A DNA stretch of 64,000 bases from Clostridium fessum (GTDB lineage: Bacteria; Bacillota; Clostridia; Lachnospirales; Lachnospiraceae), in NCBI RefSeq assembly GCF_003024715.1, contig NZ_PYLO01000005.1, forward strand, positions 62,001-126,000. The letters run 5' to 3'. Under the pieces are notes generated by a model. That model had not been told where the DNA came from. It saw only the letters and a list, made by a program, of their open reading frames with translations, and did no database searches. This document shows, piece by piece, positions 53,552-62,735 of the stretch (position 1 is the stretch's first letter; each line of letters begins with the position of its first letter). Made by a program: the position numbers and the translations under genes.

Positions 53552-56470
53552 TTAGTTAAACAGATTCTTCACCGTCTTAAACAGATCCTGATTTGCCTTG
53601 ACTTTCTCTGCATTTCCAATCGCACAGATGCTCTGCTCACTGAGCACTGCCCTGATAATCGGCGCCAGCTCCCGGATATCCTCCGGGGTAACTGCCAGGA
53701 TCTCGTCTCTCTCTTTCTGGATCATCGCATCCGTCACGCCGGTAAACCAGGCCGCGTCGGCGCGAATGCCTTTGTACGGCGGCAGAAGCGGCGCATCAAG
53801 GTCGCTGATGGTTCCAATCACGAATTTCGTCATATCACGCTCGTCTGCCTCAAACTGCTCCAGATACGGCACGATGCCCTCGTAAACCTCATTCGTCTCG
53901 CGCAGGTTCGGATCGCGGTAGGAAACGAAATAGCTGTCGCCAAACCGTCCGGCTCCATTCATGACGCCGTAAGCGCCGCCCTTGACACGGACATTGATCC
54001 ACAGATAATCATATCCGAGAATGACTTTCAGCGTCCGCAGCGTGCCCTTGTATGCCAGCCCTTTCTCCACGAAATTGCCGCAGCGCGCCAGATAATTGAC
54101 CTGGGAGGAGGTCATGAATCCCTCGTTTAAGTTCTCTTTTTTCCACTCAAACGGATAAACGGTTCCATCGCCCTGTGGAAGACGTTCTTTTAAGAGCGGA
54201 AGTGCTGCTTCAAGCCCTGCCTGATCGCCAGCTGCTGCCGTGTAGCTTATCAGCATATTTTCTTTCGTAAACAGGCGTGCCGCCGTCTCTTTTAATTTCG
54301 CGATCACCTCGCCCTTTTTCTCATCAAAGTGCTTTGCCGTCTCTTCAAGGAACTGGTAAAATCCGATTCCGCCCGTGCAGTCGTCAAATGCCGATTCTGC
54401 CGAAAAATAGGAGCTGGCTCTCATCACTGCCGCTGAATGTGCCGCCTGATTTAAACGCATCTGGCTCTTCGATTTCGTCTCCGCCACAATCTCGCCGAGA
54501 CGTTTCTCATCATCAAGGATTGAATCAAGCAGAATCTCCGCGATCGCTGAAAATCCGAAGTCCAGCTTCTCGCACAGCACCCGGGCACTCGCGGTAAAAA
54601 TACCGGTAAACGCGCCCTGTTCCCGACTGTCCGCATAGGAGCTGACGCTGAGCGTGATACCGCCGGTATTTAAGTTGATCTCATCCGACAAATCGCTGTA
54701 TGTGTGTTTCGTCGTATCGACAAATCCAAGCACTGCTTTCAAAAGTCCCACATACGGCAGAGCCCTGGATGGTACACGGTCGGTACGGAACATCACGCGC
54801 AGATAACCGATGCCTGAGGTAAAGAGCTCATGTGCCAGCACCTTGGTTCCGCTAATCTCGCGCTCGGTCAGGATAAATTTTTCCGCCTCTTTGCGGATAT
54901 CTGACCGTTTCAACAGCGGAATCTTCTCTAAATCTTCCTTCGGGGACGGGGTGTCCTGATACTCTTTCAGCTCTTTCGTGCCATCCACGATCGCCTGAAT
55001 CTCCTCCGCGCCCAGGCTCTTCTTATATGCTTCCAGCTTTTCACGCAGCTTTTCATCCTCGATCGCCGTCAGTCCCCGCTTCGGACTGACCGTGATCACC
55101 GCCTCAAACGGGTTATCTAAGAGATATTTGCGGATCAGTTCCTCAAAATATCCCTCTTTTGCCGCTTTTTTGAGGAATGCAAATGTCTCCTCATATTCCA
55201 GGTGCATCAGCGGATCGCCGCCGTACAGCCAGCTGTCTAAGCACTGCAAGCCGTACATCAATCCTTTCGGCGCGTTGCCGAAATCTGCCTCGCGGCTGCG
55301 GAATTCATAGTAGTTGATGCCCGCCAGCAGGCTCTTCTGGTTGATGCCATCATCTGCCAGCTTCTTAAGCGTTCCCTTGACGGTCTTTAAAAATGCCTCT
55401 TTCTGGCTGCCATCCGCATTTTTCGCGATGACGGAAAAATATGGCTGTAAAATACCATTTTCATAGCTTCCCAGGATATCCTGACCAATCCCGGCGCTGA
55501 TGAGTTCTTTCTTTAAAATGGCGCCCGGCGCGTCCAAAAGCACATACTCCAGGATTTGAAATGCCATGTATAAAATCGGGTCGAGATCGTCGCCCACCAC
55601 CGTATTAACCGACAGGTAGGTTGCGTGATCCTCCGGCTCATCCTCAGTGATCGGATAGAAGATCTCGCGGTCCTTCGGCGCGTCAAACGGCTTCTGGTAG
55701 TGAATTTCAGAATCCACCGGCTGACGGTCATAGTGGCTTAAATACTCACGATCCAGCCAGTCCAGCTTCTCTGCCATATCCATATTTCCGTACAGATAGA
55801 TAAAGCTGTTGGACGGATGGTAGAATTTGCGGTGGAAATTCAGGAAATCCTCATAGGTCAGCTCCGGGATAACCTCCGGGGCGCCGCCGGACTCATGCGT
55901 ATAGCAGATATCCGGGTAAAGCGTGTTCTGCGTGTAGCGGTCAAGCACGCCCTCCGGGGAGGAAAATGCACCCTTCATCTCATTGTAAACGACACCGTTT
56001 ACCGTGATCGGGCTGTCCGCCGACTCCATCTCGTAATGCCAGCCCTCCTGGCGGAAAATCTTCTCTTCTTTATAGATATTCGGATGCAGAACCGCGTCCA
56101 TATAGACGTCCATCAGGTTCTGGAAATCTTTGTCGTTGCAGCTTGCAACCGGGTATACCGTCTTATCCGGGTAGGTCATCGCGTTTAAGAAGGTATTTAA
56201 GGAGCCCTTTACCAGCTCTACAAACGGATCCTTGACTGGAAATTTCGCCGAACCGCACAAAACGCTGTGCTCCATGATATGCGGCACACCCGTGCTGTCA
56301 GATGGCGGGGTACGGAATCCGATGCAGAATACCTTGTTCTCATCGTCATTCGAGAGCAGGAACACTCTCGCTCCCGTCTTCTTATGTTCCAGAAGAATCC
56401 CATCAGAATTCAGCTCTTTTACGTGTTTTTCATTCAGGATCTGATAGCTCTTCAAATCTTTTACTGTCAT
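53552..56470 (-). CDS. M16C-family zinc metalloprotease (presequence protease-like)
   Basis: A 972-residue M16 protease resembling PreP/Cym1, which form a closed chamber and degrade unstructured peptides. The zinc motif HxxEH appears as HIMEH in GVPHIMEHSVLCGSAKFPVKDPF, followed by the distal Glu region GAFSSPEGVLDRYTQNTLYPD; the inactive second half has GGAYGVMNGAGRFGDSYFVSYRDPN. No signal peptide, so cytoplasmic. Bacterial homologues are common in Clostridia, but their role is not settled. Confidence 0.93.
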   Translation of the reverse strand: MTVKDLKSYQILNEKHVKELNSDGILLEHKKTGARVFLLSNDDENKVFCIGFRTPPSDSTGVPHIMEHSVLCGSAKFPVKDPFVELVKGSLNTFLNAMTYPDKTVYPVASCNDKDFQNLMDVYMDAVLHPNIYKEEKIFRQEGWHYEMESADSPITVNGVVYNEMKGAFSSPEGVLDRYTQNTLYPDICYTHESGGAPEVIPELTYEDFLNFHRKFYHPSNSFIYLYGNMDMAEKLDWLDREYLSHYDRQPVDSEIHYQKPFDAPKDREIFYPITEDEPEDHATYLSVNTVVGDDLDPILYMAFQILEYVLLDAPGAILKKELISAGIGQDILGSYENGILQPYFSVIAKNADGSQKEAFLKTVKGTLKKLADDGINQKSLLAGINYYEFRSREADFGNAPKGLMYGLQCLDSWLYGGDPLMHLEYEETFAFLKKAAKEGYFEELIRKYLLDNPFEAVITVSPKRGLTAIEDEKLREKLEAYKKSLGAEEIQAIVDGTKELKEYQDTPSPKEDLEKIPLLKRSDIRKEAEKFILTEREISGTKVLAHELFTSGIGYLRVMFRTDRVPSRALPYVGLLKAVLGFVDTTKHTYSDLSDEINLNTGGITLSVSSYADSREQGAFTGIFTASARVLCEKLDFGFSAIAEILLDSILDDEKRLGEIVAETKSKSQMRLNQAAHSAAVMRASSYFSAESAFDDCTGGIGFYQFLEETAKHFDEKKGEVIAKLKETAARLFTKENMLISYTAAAGDQAGLEAALPLLKERLPQGDGTVYPFEWKKENLNEGFMTSSQVNYLARCGNFVEKGLAYKGTLRTLKVILGYDYLWINVRVKGGAYGVMNGAGRFGDSYFVSYRDPNLRETNEVYEGIVPYLEQFEADERDMTKFVIGTISDLDAPLLPPYKGIRADAAWFTGVTDAMIQKERDEILAVTPEDIRELAPIIRAVLSEQSICAIGNAEKVKANQDLFKTVKNLFN

Positions 56471-56518
56471 GCTGTCTTTCCTTTCTCTGAAACGATTCCA
56501 CAGTGCATACAGACATCT

Positions 56519-56565
56519 GTTGAATCGTTACTGTTCACGCATACGTGAACAGTAACGTTGAATCG
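56519..56565. repeat. 30-bp palindromic repeat with 8-bp flanking direct repeats (copy 4)
   Basis: Core 56527-56556 has perfect 12-base arms GTTACTGTTCAC and GTGAACAGTAAC around GCATAC. GTTGAATC flanks it at 56519-56526 and 56557-56564; a G follows both copies, so the direct repeat may be nine bases, overlapping the core by one. It lies between the YdcF-type gene and the M16 protease gene. Confidence 0.88.
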
Positions 56566-56583
56566 CACCTTTTTTTCTTTTTT

Positions 56584-57396
56584 TTACAGTCTTCCCATAA
56601 ATTTGTCTTTTAGTACGGCAAATGCCTCCCGCAGCCACAGGTGCACCGCCAGCACCGGGTCGCACGCAGCTGCCACGCCGACCGGCTCAATCTCCTGTCT
56701 GCGCGCGATCGCCTCCGCCCGGAACACATGGTAATTGCTCGTCAGAATCCCGATCCGGATGGTATCGCCGTCCGGGCGCTCACGGTAAAACTCCATCAGG
56801 TGTGCCCGCGCCGCCTGCGCCTTGTTGTATTCCTGCCGGTCGATCACCGTCCGGCTGAACTCGATGTTCTGCACCGTGTCGGAAGACTGGTCTTCAATCA
56901 GCAGCTTATCCTCCGGAATCCCGTTGTACTGTAAATATTCGTACATCGCCCGCGCCTCGCTGATCTCCTCGCCCGGACCTTTTCCGCCGGAAAGCACCAG
57001 AACCGTGTTCGGATATTCCTCCGAATACTCGATCGCCCGATCCAGACGCTGCTTTAGGGAATTGCTGATCTTGGTGCCGCGCACACGTGCTCCCAGCACG
57101 ATCACATAGTCCGCCGGCTGTCCCGTCGCCGTAATGGCGCTCCAGCCGATCAAAACCTCCGTGATCACCAGAATCAGAAATCCCGCCGCACATACTGTCC
57201 CGACGGAAACGCCGATCCACACGGGGATTCTGCCCTCATGCTGGCTGCCAAACCACCATCCAGCCGCCAGAAGTCCCAAAAAGATCGCCAAGCAGGGCCA
57301 GATCAAGGCAAACGAAGTCGAAACACCTGAATAAATAACAATTATGATATAATATAACAGGCACAGGACCGCCGTTCCTCCTAAAAACCAAACCAT
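56584..57396 (-). CDS. YdcF/ElyC/SanA-family (DUF218) membrane protein
   Basis: A 270-residue protein with three N-terminal membrane helices and an extracytoplasmic or cytoplasmic DUF218 domain (YVIVLGARVRGTKISNSLKQRLDRA, VLVLSGGKGPGEEISEARAMYEYL, ILTSNYHVFRAEAIARR). Relatives ElyC and SanA affect envelope integrity and lipid carrier metabolism; the biochemical role of YdcF-type proteins is unclear. AGGAGG lies seven bases before the ATG. It follows the U32 gene by 34 bases. Confidence 0.9.
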   Translation of the reverse strand: MVWFLGGTAVLCLLYYIIIVIYSGVSTSFALIWPCLAIFLGLLAAGWWFGSQHEGRIPVWIGVSVGTVCAAGFLILVITEVLIGWSAITATGQPADYVIVLGARVRGTKISNSLKQRLDRAIEYSEEYPNTVLVLSGGKGPGEEISEARAMYEYLQYNGIPEDKLLIEDQSSDTVQNIEFSRTVIDRQEYNKAQAARAHLMEFYRERPDGDTIRIGILTSNYHVFRAEAIARRQEIEPVGVAAACDPVLAVHLWLREAFAVLKDKFMGRL

Positions 57397-57430
57397 CTGT
57401 CATCCTCCTGATGTCCATCCAGCCGCACCT

Positions 57431-58669
57431 TTACAAATCCAGCGCTTCGTCCTCACGCCGCAGGATATCCTGCGGCTCCGCTATACCGCCTAAGTCTACC
57501 CAGAGCTGCTGCTTCGGGTGCGGTGCGCTCTCCTGCGCGGTTCCATCCTCAGTAAAGATGCCTTTCACTTCCACACGCAGGTTACGTCCGTCCGGCTTCA
57601 TGATCTCGATCGTCTCTCCCACGCTGAATTTATTCTTCTGCTCCAGATGAACCAGGCCATCCCCGCGCACAGCGCCGACCGTTCCCAGATAGGTGTACGG
57701 TTTTACATAAGTATTGCTTCCGTATACCTGCGACTCGGTACCCGGTTTATGGAAATAAAATCCGGTGATGTATTCCCGGTGGGTACATTTGCGGATCTCA
57801 CTCTTATACCACTCCATCTTGGACTGGTATTTTTCCGGGCTTTCCAGATAATCGTCGATTGCGATTCGGTAGGTTCTCGCCACGGTTGCCACATAGAGTG
57901 CTGTCTTCATGCGTCCCTCGATCTTGAAGCTGTCGATTCCTGCTTCGACCATCTCCGGAATGTGCTCAATCATGCACAGGTCGCGGGAGTTGAAAATATA
58001 GCTGCCGCGCTCATTTTCATAGACCGGCATCCACTCGCCCGGTCTTGTCTCCTCCGCCACCGCATATTTCCAGCGGCACGGATGAGTACAGGCGCCCTGG
58101 TTCGCGTCGCGCCCCGTCAGAAAATTGCTGAGAAGACATCGTCCTGAATAGGAAATGCACATCGCTCCGTGGATGAAGCTCTCGATCTCCATATCCTCCG
58201 GAATATGTTCGCGGATCTCGCGAATCTCCTTCAAGGACAGCTCCCGTGCCGTTACCACGCGCTTCGCGCCCTGTTTATACCAGAAAAGGAACGTCCCGTA
58301 GTTTGTATTATTTGCCTGTGTGCTGATATGGATCTCCATCTCCGGGAGAATGCGTCTGGCAATCTCAAAAACACCCGGATCGGAAATAATCAGCGCATCC
58401 GGCTTGATTTCTTTCAGTTCTGTGAAATATTCTTCCACACCGGCTAAATCATCATTATGTGCAAAAATATTTGCTGTAATATATACTTTGACGCCGCGCT
58501 CATGGGCGAACGCAATGCCCTCTTTGATCTCTTCGTTCGTAAAATTCTTCGCCTTTGCCCGCAGACCAAACGCCTCGCCGCCCAGATAGACCGCATCGGC
58601 TCCGTAAAGGACCGCCGTCTTGAGGACGTCCAGGCTGCCCGCCGGGATTAAAAGTTCCAGTTTTCTCAT
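57431..58669 (-). CDS. Peptidase U32-family protein
   Basis: A 412-residue member of the U32 family, annotated as collagenase-like but now linked mainly to tRNA and rRNA hydroxylation (TrhP, RlhA) with Fe-S or prephenate-dependent chemistry. The signature is IESFIHGAMCISYSGRCLLSN near residue 165, with further cysteines in NQGACTHPCRW; the N-terminal half is a TIM-barrel-like domain (PAGSLDVLKTAVLYGADAVYLGG). It corresponds in order to Bacillus yrrO/yrrN, downstream of the O-methyltransferase gene. Confidence 0.93.
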   Translation of the reverse strand: MRKLELLIPAGSLDVLKTAVLYGADAVYLGGEAFGLRAKAKNFTNEEIKEGIAFAHERGVKVYITANIFAHNDDLAGVEEYFTELKEIKPDALIISDPGVFEIARRILPEMEIHISTQANNTNYGTFLFWYKQGAKRVVTARELSLKEIREIREHIPEDMEIESFIHGAMCISYSGRCLLSNFLTGRDANQGACTHPCRWKYAVAEETRPGEWMPVYENERGSYIFNSRDLCMIEHIPEMVEAGIDSFKIEGRMKTALYVATVARTYRIAIDDYLESPEKYQSKMEWYKSEIRKCTHREYITGFYFHKPGTESQVYGSNTYVKPYTYLGTVGAVRGDGLVHLEQKNKFSVGETIEIMKPDGRNLRVEVKGIFTEDGTAQESAPHPKQQLWVDLGGIAEPQDILRREDEALDL

Positions 58670-58683
58670 GTTTTTCCTTTCTT

Positions 58684-59325
58684 TTATCGCTTTACACTTA
58701 ACGCCACGCCATCCCCGATCGGAATGACAGACGTCTCAAATTCTTTCATGTGTGTCAGTTCATATAAATAATCGCGCATCCGCGTGTGGATCGTCCGGTT
58801 GCGGCGCTCGACCGCATAGCGGGATTCCACGATATCGCCGTCCTGTAAGACATTGTCCGACAGAAGAACGCCGCCGGACGGCAGCAGACGCAAAATCTGA
58901 GGCAGCCAGTGCATATACTGCCCCTTAGCCGCATCCATAAATATAAAATCATAAGGGCCGGAAAGCGTCCCCAGTATCTCTTCCGCATCGCCTTCCAGTA
59001 AAGTAATGCACGGCTCTTTTCCTGCCCTTTCAAAATTGCGCTTGGCAATCGGTATTCTTTTTTCGTACTTCTCAATCGTCGTGATCCGGCAGTTTTCCGG
59101 CATCACACGGCTCATCAGTAAAGCCGAATAGCCCACAGCCGTTCCTACCTCCAGAATCGACTGCGGGCGCTTGAGAGCAATCAGTGTTTTCAGAAATGCG
59201 GAGGTCTCCCTGCGGATGATCGGCACGCAGTCAGCCAGCGCTTCTTCCTCTATCGAGTCGAGCAGCGGTCCGTTTCCCGCGTCCAACGACTGGATATAGG
59301 CGGTAATTCTGTCATTTACTATCAC
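58684..59325 (-). CDS. SAM-dependent O-methyltransferase (YrrM-like)
   Basis: A 213-residue methyltransferase of the catechol/caffeoyl-CoA O-methyltransferase group: SAM motif ILEVGTAVGYSALLMS, metal and substrate region FIFMDAAKGQYMHWLP. The longest frame adds 14 residues with no ribosome binding site; GGAGGAGG six bases before a GTG at 59325 shows the true start VIVNDRITAYI. It overlaps the MltG-like gene by 14 bases. Corresponds to Bacillus yrrM, linked to tRNA 5-methoxyuridine synthesis (TrmR). Confidence 0.92.
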   Translation of the reverse strand: MIVNDRITAYIQSLDAGNGPLLDSIEEEALADCVPIIRRETSAFLKTLIALKRPQSILEVGTAVGYSALLMSRVMPENCRITTIEKYEKRIPIAKRNFERAGKEPCITLLEGDAEEILGTLSGPYDFIFMDAAKGQYMHWLPQILRLLPSGGVLLSDNVLQDGDIVESRYAVERRNRTIHTRMRDYLYELTHMKEFETSVIPIGDGVALSVKR

Positions 59326-59725
59326 TTTTATCCTCCTCCGGGCTGGCGGCAGAAGCTGCCGCCTCATCCATCTCCTTCAGCATCTCCAGAGAAGTCTGGG
59401 CGGTGCTGAACTGATAGGTTCCCGGATATATCTTGTATTCATAAATCTTTGCCTGCAGCACAAAGACCACGCGGCTCCTAATCAAACCGACGCGTTCCAG
59501 CGCTTCGCCTGCCTCGGAGGTGCTTTCGCTTTCCTCGATGGTAACCGTTCTCATTCTTCCCGGCTCTGCCTCAACTGCGGTCGGGTTAAATATCTCATGC
59601 CCCAGCCAGTAACCCTTCGTTGCGCCCTCATAGAGCAGAAACAGTGTCAGTACCAGAAAAACGATCCGGAACACACTGTCCAGAATTGATACTGCGATAT
59701 GGGGTTCCCCAGATCTCCGGCTCAT
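59312..59725 (-). CDS. Short MltG/YceG-like membrane protein without catalytic domain
   Basis: A 137-residue protein: one membrane helix (SVFRIVFLVLTLFLLYEG) and a LysM-like subdomain resembling the N-terminal part of endolytic transglycosylase MltG (RTVTIEESESTSEAGEALERVGLIRSR, then YKIYPGTYQFSTAQTSLEML, each in line with MltG). The catalytic YceG domain with its Glu is absent and the tail is Ala/Glu/Ser-rich. It occupies the place of yrrL (mltG) in the conserved cluster. GGAGGTGG precedes the ATG. It could be a regulatory remnant of MltG; function unknown. Confidence 0.8.
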   Translation of the reverse strand: MSRRSGEPHIAVSILDSVFRIVFLVLTLFLLYEGATKGYWLGHEIFNPTAVEAEPGRMRTVTIEESESTSEAGEALERVGLIRSRVVFVLQAKIYEYKIYPGTYQFSTAQTSLEMLKEMDEAAASAASPEEDKSDSK

Positions 59726-59755
59726 ATTCCACCTCCGTGCTGCTTTTGCAGTCTT

Positions 59756-61423
59756 CTACACTTCCATGATGATCGGAAGAATCATCGGATTTCTCTTCAT
59801 CTTCTTCCATAGGAAATCACTCAGGCTGTCGCGGATAATGTTCTTGATCTTGCCCCAGTCGCTCACGTGCTTCTCAAGACAGCCTTGTACGGCTTCATCC
59901 ACGATTCTCTGTGCCTCTTCCATCAGATCCTCGGACTCACGCACATAGACGAAACCTCGGGACACGATATCCGGTCCCGCTAAGAGCTGGTTGCTGTATT
60001 TCTCCAACGTCAGTACCACAATAATGATACCATTCTGTGCCAGGTTCTGGCGGTCGCGCAGAACGATATTTCCGACATCACCGATGCCCAGACCATCGAC
60101 CAGGATGCCGCCCGCCTGTACATGGTCGGCAACACGGTAGCCTTCGTCCCCGATCTCGATCACATCACCTGAGCGCATCAGGATGACATTTTCCTTCGGA
60201 ATGCCCATTGAAATTGCCAGGTTGCGCTGCGCCATCAGGTGGCGGTATTCACCGTGTACCGGAATCGAGAATTTCGGACGAACTAAGGAGTACATCAGCT
60301 TGATCTCCTCCTGGCAGGCATGTCCGGATACGTGGGTATCCTGGTTGATAACCTCTGCGCCCTTCATCGACAGCTCGTTGATAACTCTTGCAACGGCTTT
60401 CTCATTGCCCGGAATCGGGGTGGAACTTAAAATAACCACGTCGCCCGGCATAATCGAAACCTTCTTGTGCAGGTCTGCCGCCATACGGGACAGTGCAGCC
60501 AGAGACTCGCCCTGGCTGCCGGTCGTGATAAGGACGGTATCCTCTTTCTTATAATTTTTCAGATGTTCAATGTCGATCAGTGTATTTTCCGGAATATTAA
60601 TGTATCCAAGTTCGCTCGCCGTGCCGATGACATTGACCATGCTTCGGCCCTCGACCACTACCTTACGTCCATAGTGGTATGCCGTATTGATGATCTGCTG
60701 GACACGGTCTACGTTGGAAGCAAACGTCGCAACGATGATCCGGTTGTTCTTGTGCTCTGCAAAAATCGAATCAAAGGTCTTGCCGACGGTGCGCTCCGAC
60801 ATCGTAAATCCCGGACGGATCGCGTTGGTACTGTCGCACATCAGCGCCAGCACGCCTTTCTTTCCAAGCTCGGCAAAACGCTGCAGATCCGCCGGTTCGC
60901 CGAATACCGGTGTGTAATCGATCTTGAAGTCGCCGGTGTGGACGATAATGCCAGCCGGGGAGAAGATCGCAAGCGCCGATGCATCTGCGATACTGTGGTT
61001 CGTCTTGATGAACTCAATCCGAAAACATCCGAGATTGATGGACTGTCCGTGCTTTACGACCTTGCGGCGGACGGTCTTCATCATATTATGCTCTTTTAAT
61101 TTATTCTCAATCAGTCCGATCGTCAGTTTAGTGCCGTATACCGGTGCCGGAACATCGCGGAGTACATACGGCAGCGCGCCGATATGGTCCTCATGTCCGT
61201 GCGTGATCACAAAGCCCTTGACTTTGTCAATGTTGTTCTTTAAATAGGATACATCCGGGATAACCAGATCGATTCCCAGCATATCGTCGCTCGGGAATGC
61301 CATACCGCAGTCTACTACAATAATGCTGTCTTCATATTCGAAGGCAGTCATATTCATACCGATCTGTTCCAGACCACCGAGCGGTATGATCTTTACCTTA
61401 TTATGATTTGTTTCCTTTTTCAA
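59756..61423 (-). CDS. rnj: Ribonuclease J
   Basis: A 555-residue metallo-beta-lactamase/beta-CASP nuclease that degrades and matures mRNA and rRNA by 5' exonuclease and endonuclease action. Metal motif THGHEDHIGALPYVL near residue 75, then HTGDFKID, CDSTNA, and the beta-CASP block (VIINTAYH-like region, SGHACQEEIKLM, PVHGEYRHL). The start codon is TTG with GGAGG eight bases upstream; an in-frame stop immediately precedes it, so no earlier start exists. It sits between DUF1292 and the MltG-like gene, where Bacillus has none. Confidence 0.96.
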   Translation of the reverse strand: MKKETNHNKVKIIPLGGLEQIGMNMTAFEYEDSIIVVDCGMAFPSDDMLGIDLVIPDVSYLKNNIDKVKGFVITHGHEDHIGALPYVLRDVPAPVYGTKLTIGLIENKLKEHNMMKTVRRKVVKHGQSINLGCFRIEFIKTNHSIADASALAIFSPAGIIVHTGDFKIDYTPVFGEPADLQRFAELGKKGVLALMCDSTNAIRPGFTMSERTVGKTFDSIFAEHKNNRIIVATFASNVDRVQQIINTAYHYGRKVVVEGRSMVNVIGTASELGYINIPENTLIDIEHLKNYKKEDTVLITTGSQGESLAALSRMAADLHKKVSIMPGDVVILSSTPIPGNEKAVARVINELSMKGAEVINQDTHVSGHACQEEIKLMYSLVRPKFSIPVHGEYRHLMAQRNLAISMGIPKENVILMRSGDVIEIGDEGYRVADHVQAGGILVDGLGIGDVGNIVLRDRQNLAQNGIIIVVLTLEKYSNQLLAGPDIVSRGFVYVRESEDLMEEAQRIVDEAVQGCLEKHVSDWGKIKNIIRDSLSDFLWKKMKRNPMILPIIMEV

Positions 61424-61457
61424 TCAATGCACCTCCAAAAATTCGATTTTTAGATTT

Positions 61458-61760
61458 TTATTCGATATCAACGCCCAGATCGCTCATCAGCTCCGCAAAC
61501 ACCTTGGACATGTACTCCAGTTCTCCGTCATCGTCCACAAATTCGTAAGCTGCTTCTGCATCCTCCGGCTTTGATGTATCTCTCAACAGATAGCACTCTC
61601 CATCGCCGTCCTTCGTATCACTTGCCAGCAGATAGGACTCGCCATTTAACTTTGTCTCTTCCAGGACATACAGCTTCACTTCCTCGCCGTTCTCATCCCT
61701 CAGCGTGATGCTGTTTTCCATATTATTCAGTTCATCTAACATTGAATCCAGGTTTCCCAT
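61458..61760 (-). CDS. DUF1292 protein (YrzB-like)
   Basis: A 100-residue strongly acidic protein with the DUF1292 pattern of beta strands (SITLRDENGEEVKLYVLEE, YLLASDTKDGDGECYLLRD). Widely conserved in Firmicutes with unknown function; always near ruvX and ireB, as here. AAGGAG precedes the ATG. Confidence 0.92.
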   Translation of the reverse strand: MGNLDSMLDELNNMENSITLRDENGEEVKLYVLEETKLNGESYLLASDTKDGDGECYLLRDTSKPEDAEAAYEFVDDDGELEYMSKVFAELMSDLGVDIE

Positions 61761-61816
61761 TCTATGATTCTCCTTCTATTCTTTATTTTCAATCATTGAT
61801 TTTTATCACTGATAAT

Positions 61817-62254
61817 TTATTCTTCCGCTTTTCCTTGTGCCTGTAAATCCAAATATCCCTGCAAAATCAATACTGCCGCAATCTTATCAATCACGCTCTT
61901 CCGGTTTTCCCGGCGCACTCCACTCTCGATCAGGATCTGCTCCGCCGCATTCGTCGTCAGGCGCTCGTCCCACATAACGACCGGAAGGTTCGTCCGCCGT
62001 TCCAGCATCTCTTTAAATGCCAGCGTCTTTTCAACGCGCTCTCCCAGCGTATTATTCATATTTTTAGGATACCCCAAAACAATCGTCCCAACCTCGTATT
62101 CCCGGATCAGCTCTTCAATCCGGACGCAGGTCTGGCGAAGTTTGTTCTCATCCTTCCGTGTGATCGTCTCAATCCCCTGTGCTGTAATGCCTAACGGATC
62201 GCTGACTGCCACTCCCGTGGTCTTCGATCCAAAATCAAGCCCCATAATTCTCAT
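61817..62254 (-). CDS. ruvX: Holliday junction resolvase-like RNase RuvX (YqgF)
   Basis: A 145-residue RNase H-fold nuclease. Motifs are [18 protein letters not shown] with the catalytic Asp, [11 protein letters not shown], and [18 protein letters not shown] with its Glu and Asp-rich end. Proposed roles are Holliday junction resolution and 16S rRNA 5' maturation. Corresponds to Bacillus yrrK. GGAG precedes the ATG. Confidence 0.95.
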   Translation of the reverse strand: MRIMGLDFGSKTTGVAVSDPLGITAQGIETITRKDENKLRQTCVRIEELIREYEVGTIVLGYPKNMNNTLGERVEKTLAFKEMLERRTNLPVVMWDERLTTNAAEQILIESGVRRENRKSVIDKIAAVLILQGYLDLQAQGKAEE

Positions 62255-62361
62255 ATTCTATTTTCTCCATAACAAAACAAGCTGGCAGCCCGTCAGATAT
62301 TGGACTGTTGTCGCCAGCTGTTTACTCTTCCGCTTTTTAATTGCCGTGCTGCATCCACTCT

Positions 62362-62625
62362 TTACTGAAGCTTCGTCTCAATATATACCTTCACAAGCTC
62401 TTCCAGAATTTCGTCACGCTCTACCTTCATAATCAGGCTTCTGGCACTCTTGTGGCTGGTAATATAAGTCGGATCTCCAGACATAATATATCCTACAATC
62501 TGATTGATCGGGTTGTAACCCTTCTCCGTCAGCGCTGTATATACCTGTTCCAGAACCTGGCTTGCCTCCAGCTTCTTCTCTTCCTGTACTGCTCTAAAAA
62601 ACTGTGTATTGCTGATATCACCCAT
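62362..62625 (-). CDS. ireB: IreB-family regulatory phosphoprotein
   Basis: An 87-residue protein of the IreB (DUF965, YrzL) family: [44 protein letters not shown] spans most of it, here in the family's order. In Enterococcus it is phosphorylated near the N-terminus by the Ser/Thr kinase IreK and affects cephalosporin resistance; the N-terminal Thr is present (GDISNTQFF). The longest frame adds 14 codons; the ATG at 62625 gives the family length. Confidence 0.93.
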   Translation of the reverse strand: MGDISNTQFFRAVQEEKKLEASQVLEQVYTALTEKGYNPINQIVGYIMSGDPTYITSHKSARSLIMKVERDEILEELVKVYIETKLQ

Positions 62626-62735
62626 TTTGTCTTCACGTCCTTTTAAATACCCGCCGCGCTCTGTCACTCTGCAGATCCATGCGTGCAGGTAAACTACTCT
62701 TTTTTATTTTACTCTACTTTACCCCATTCGGCAAG

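Noticed and set aside
32319-56565. Assigning the palindromes to the IS66 family because of the 8-bp duplications
   Set aside because: IS66 ends begin GTAA, whereas these begin GTTACTG; several other IS families also make 8-bp duplications, so no family is named.
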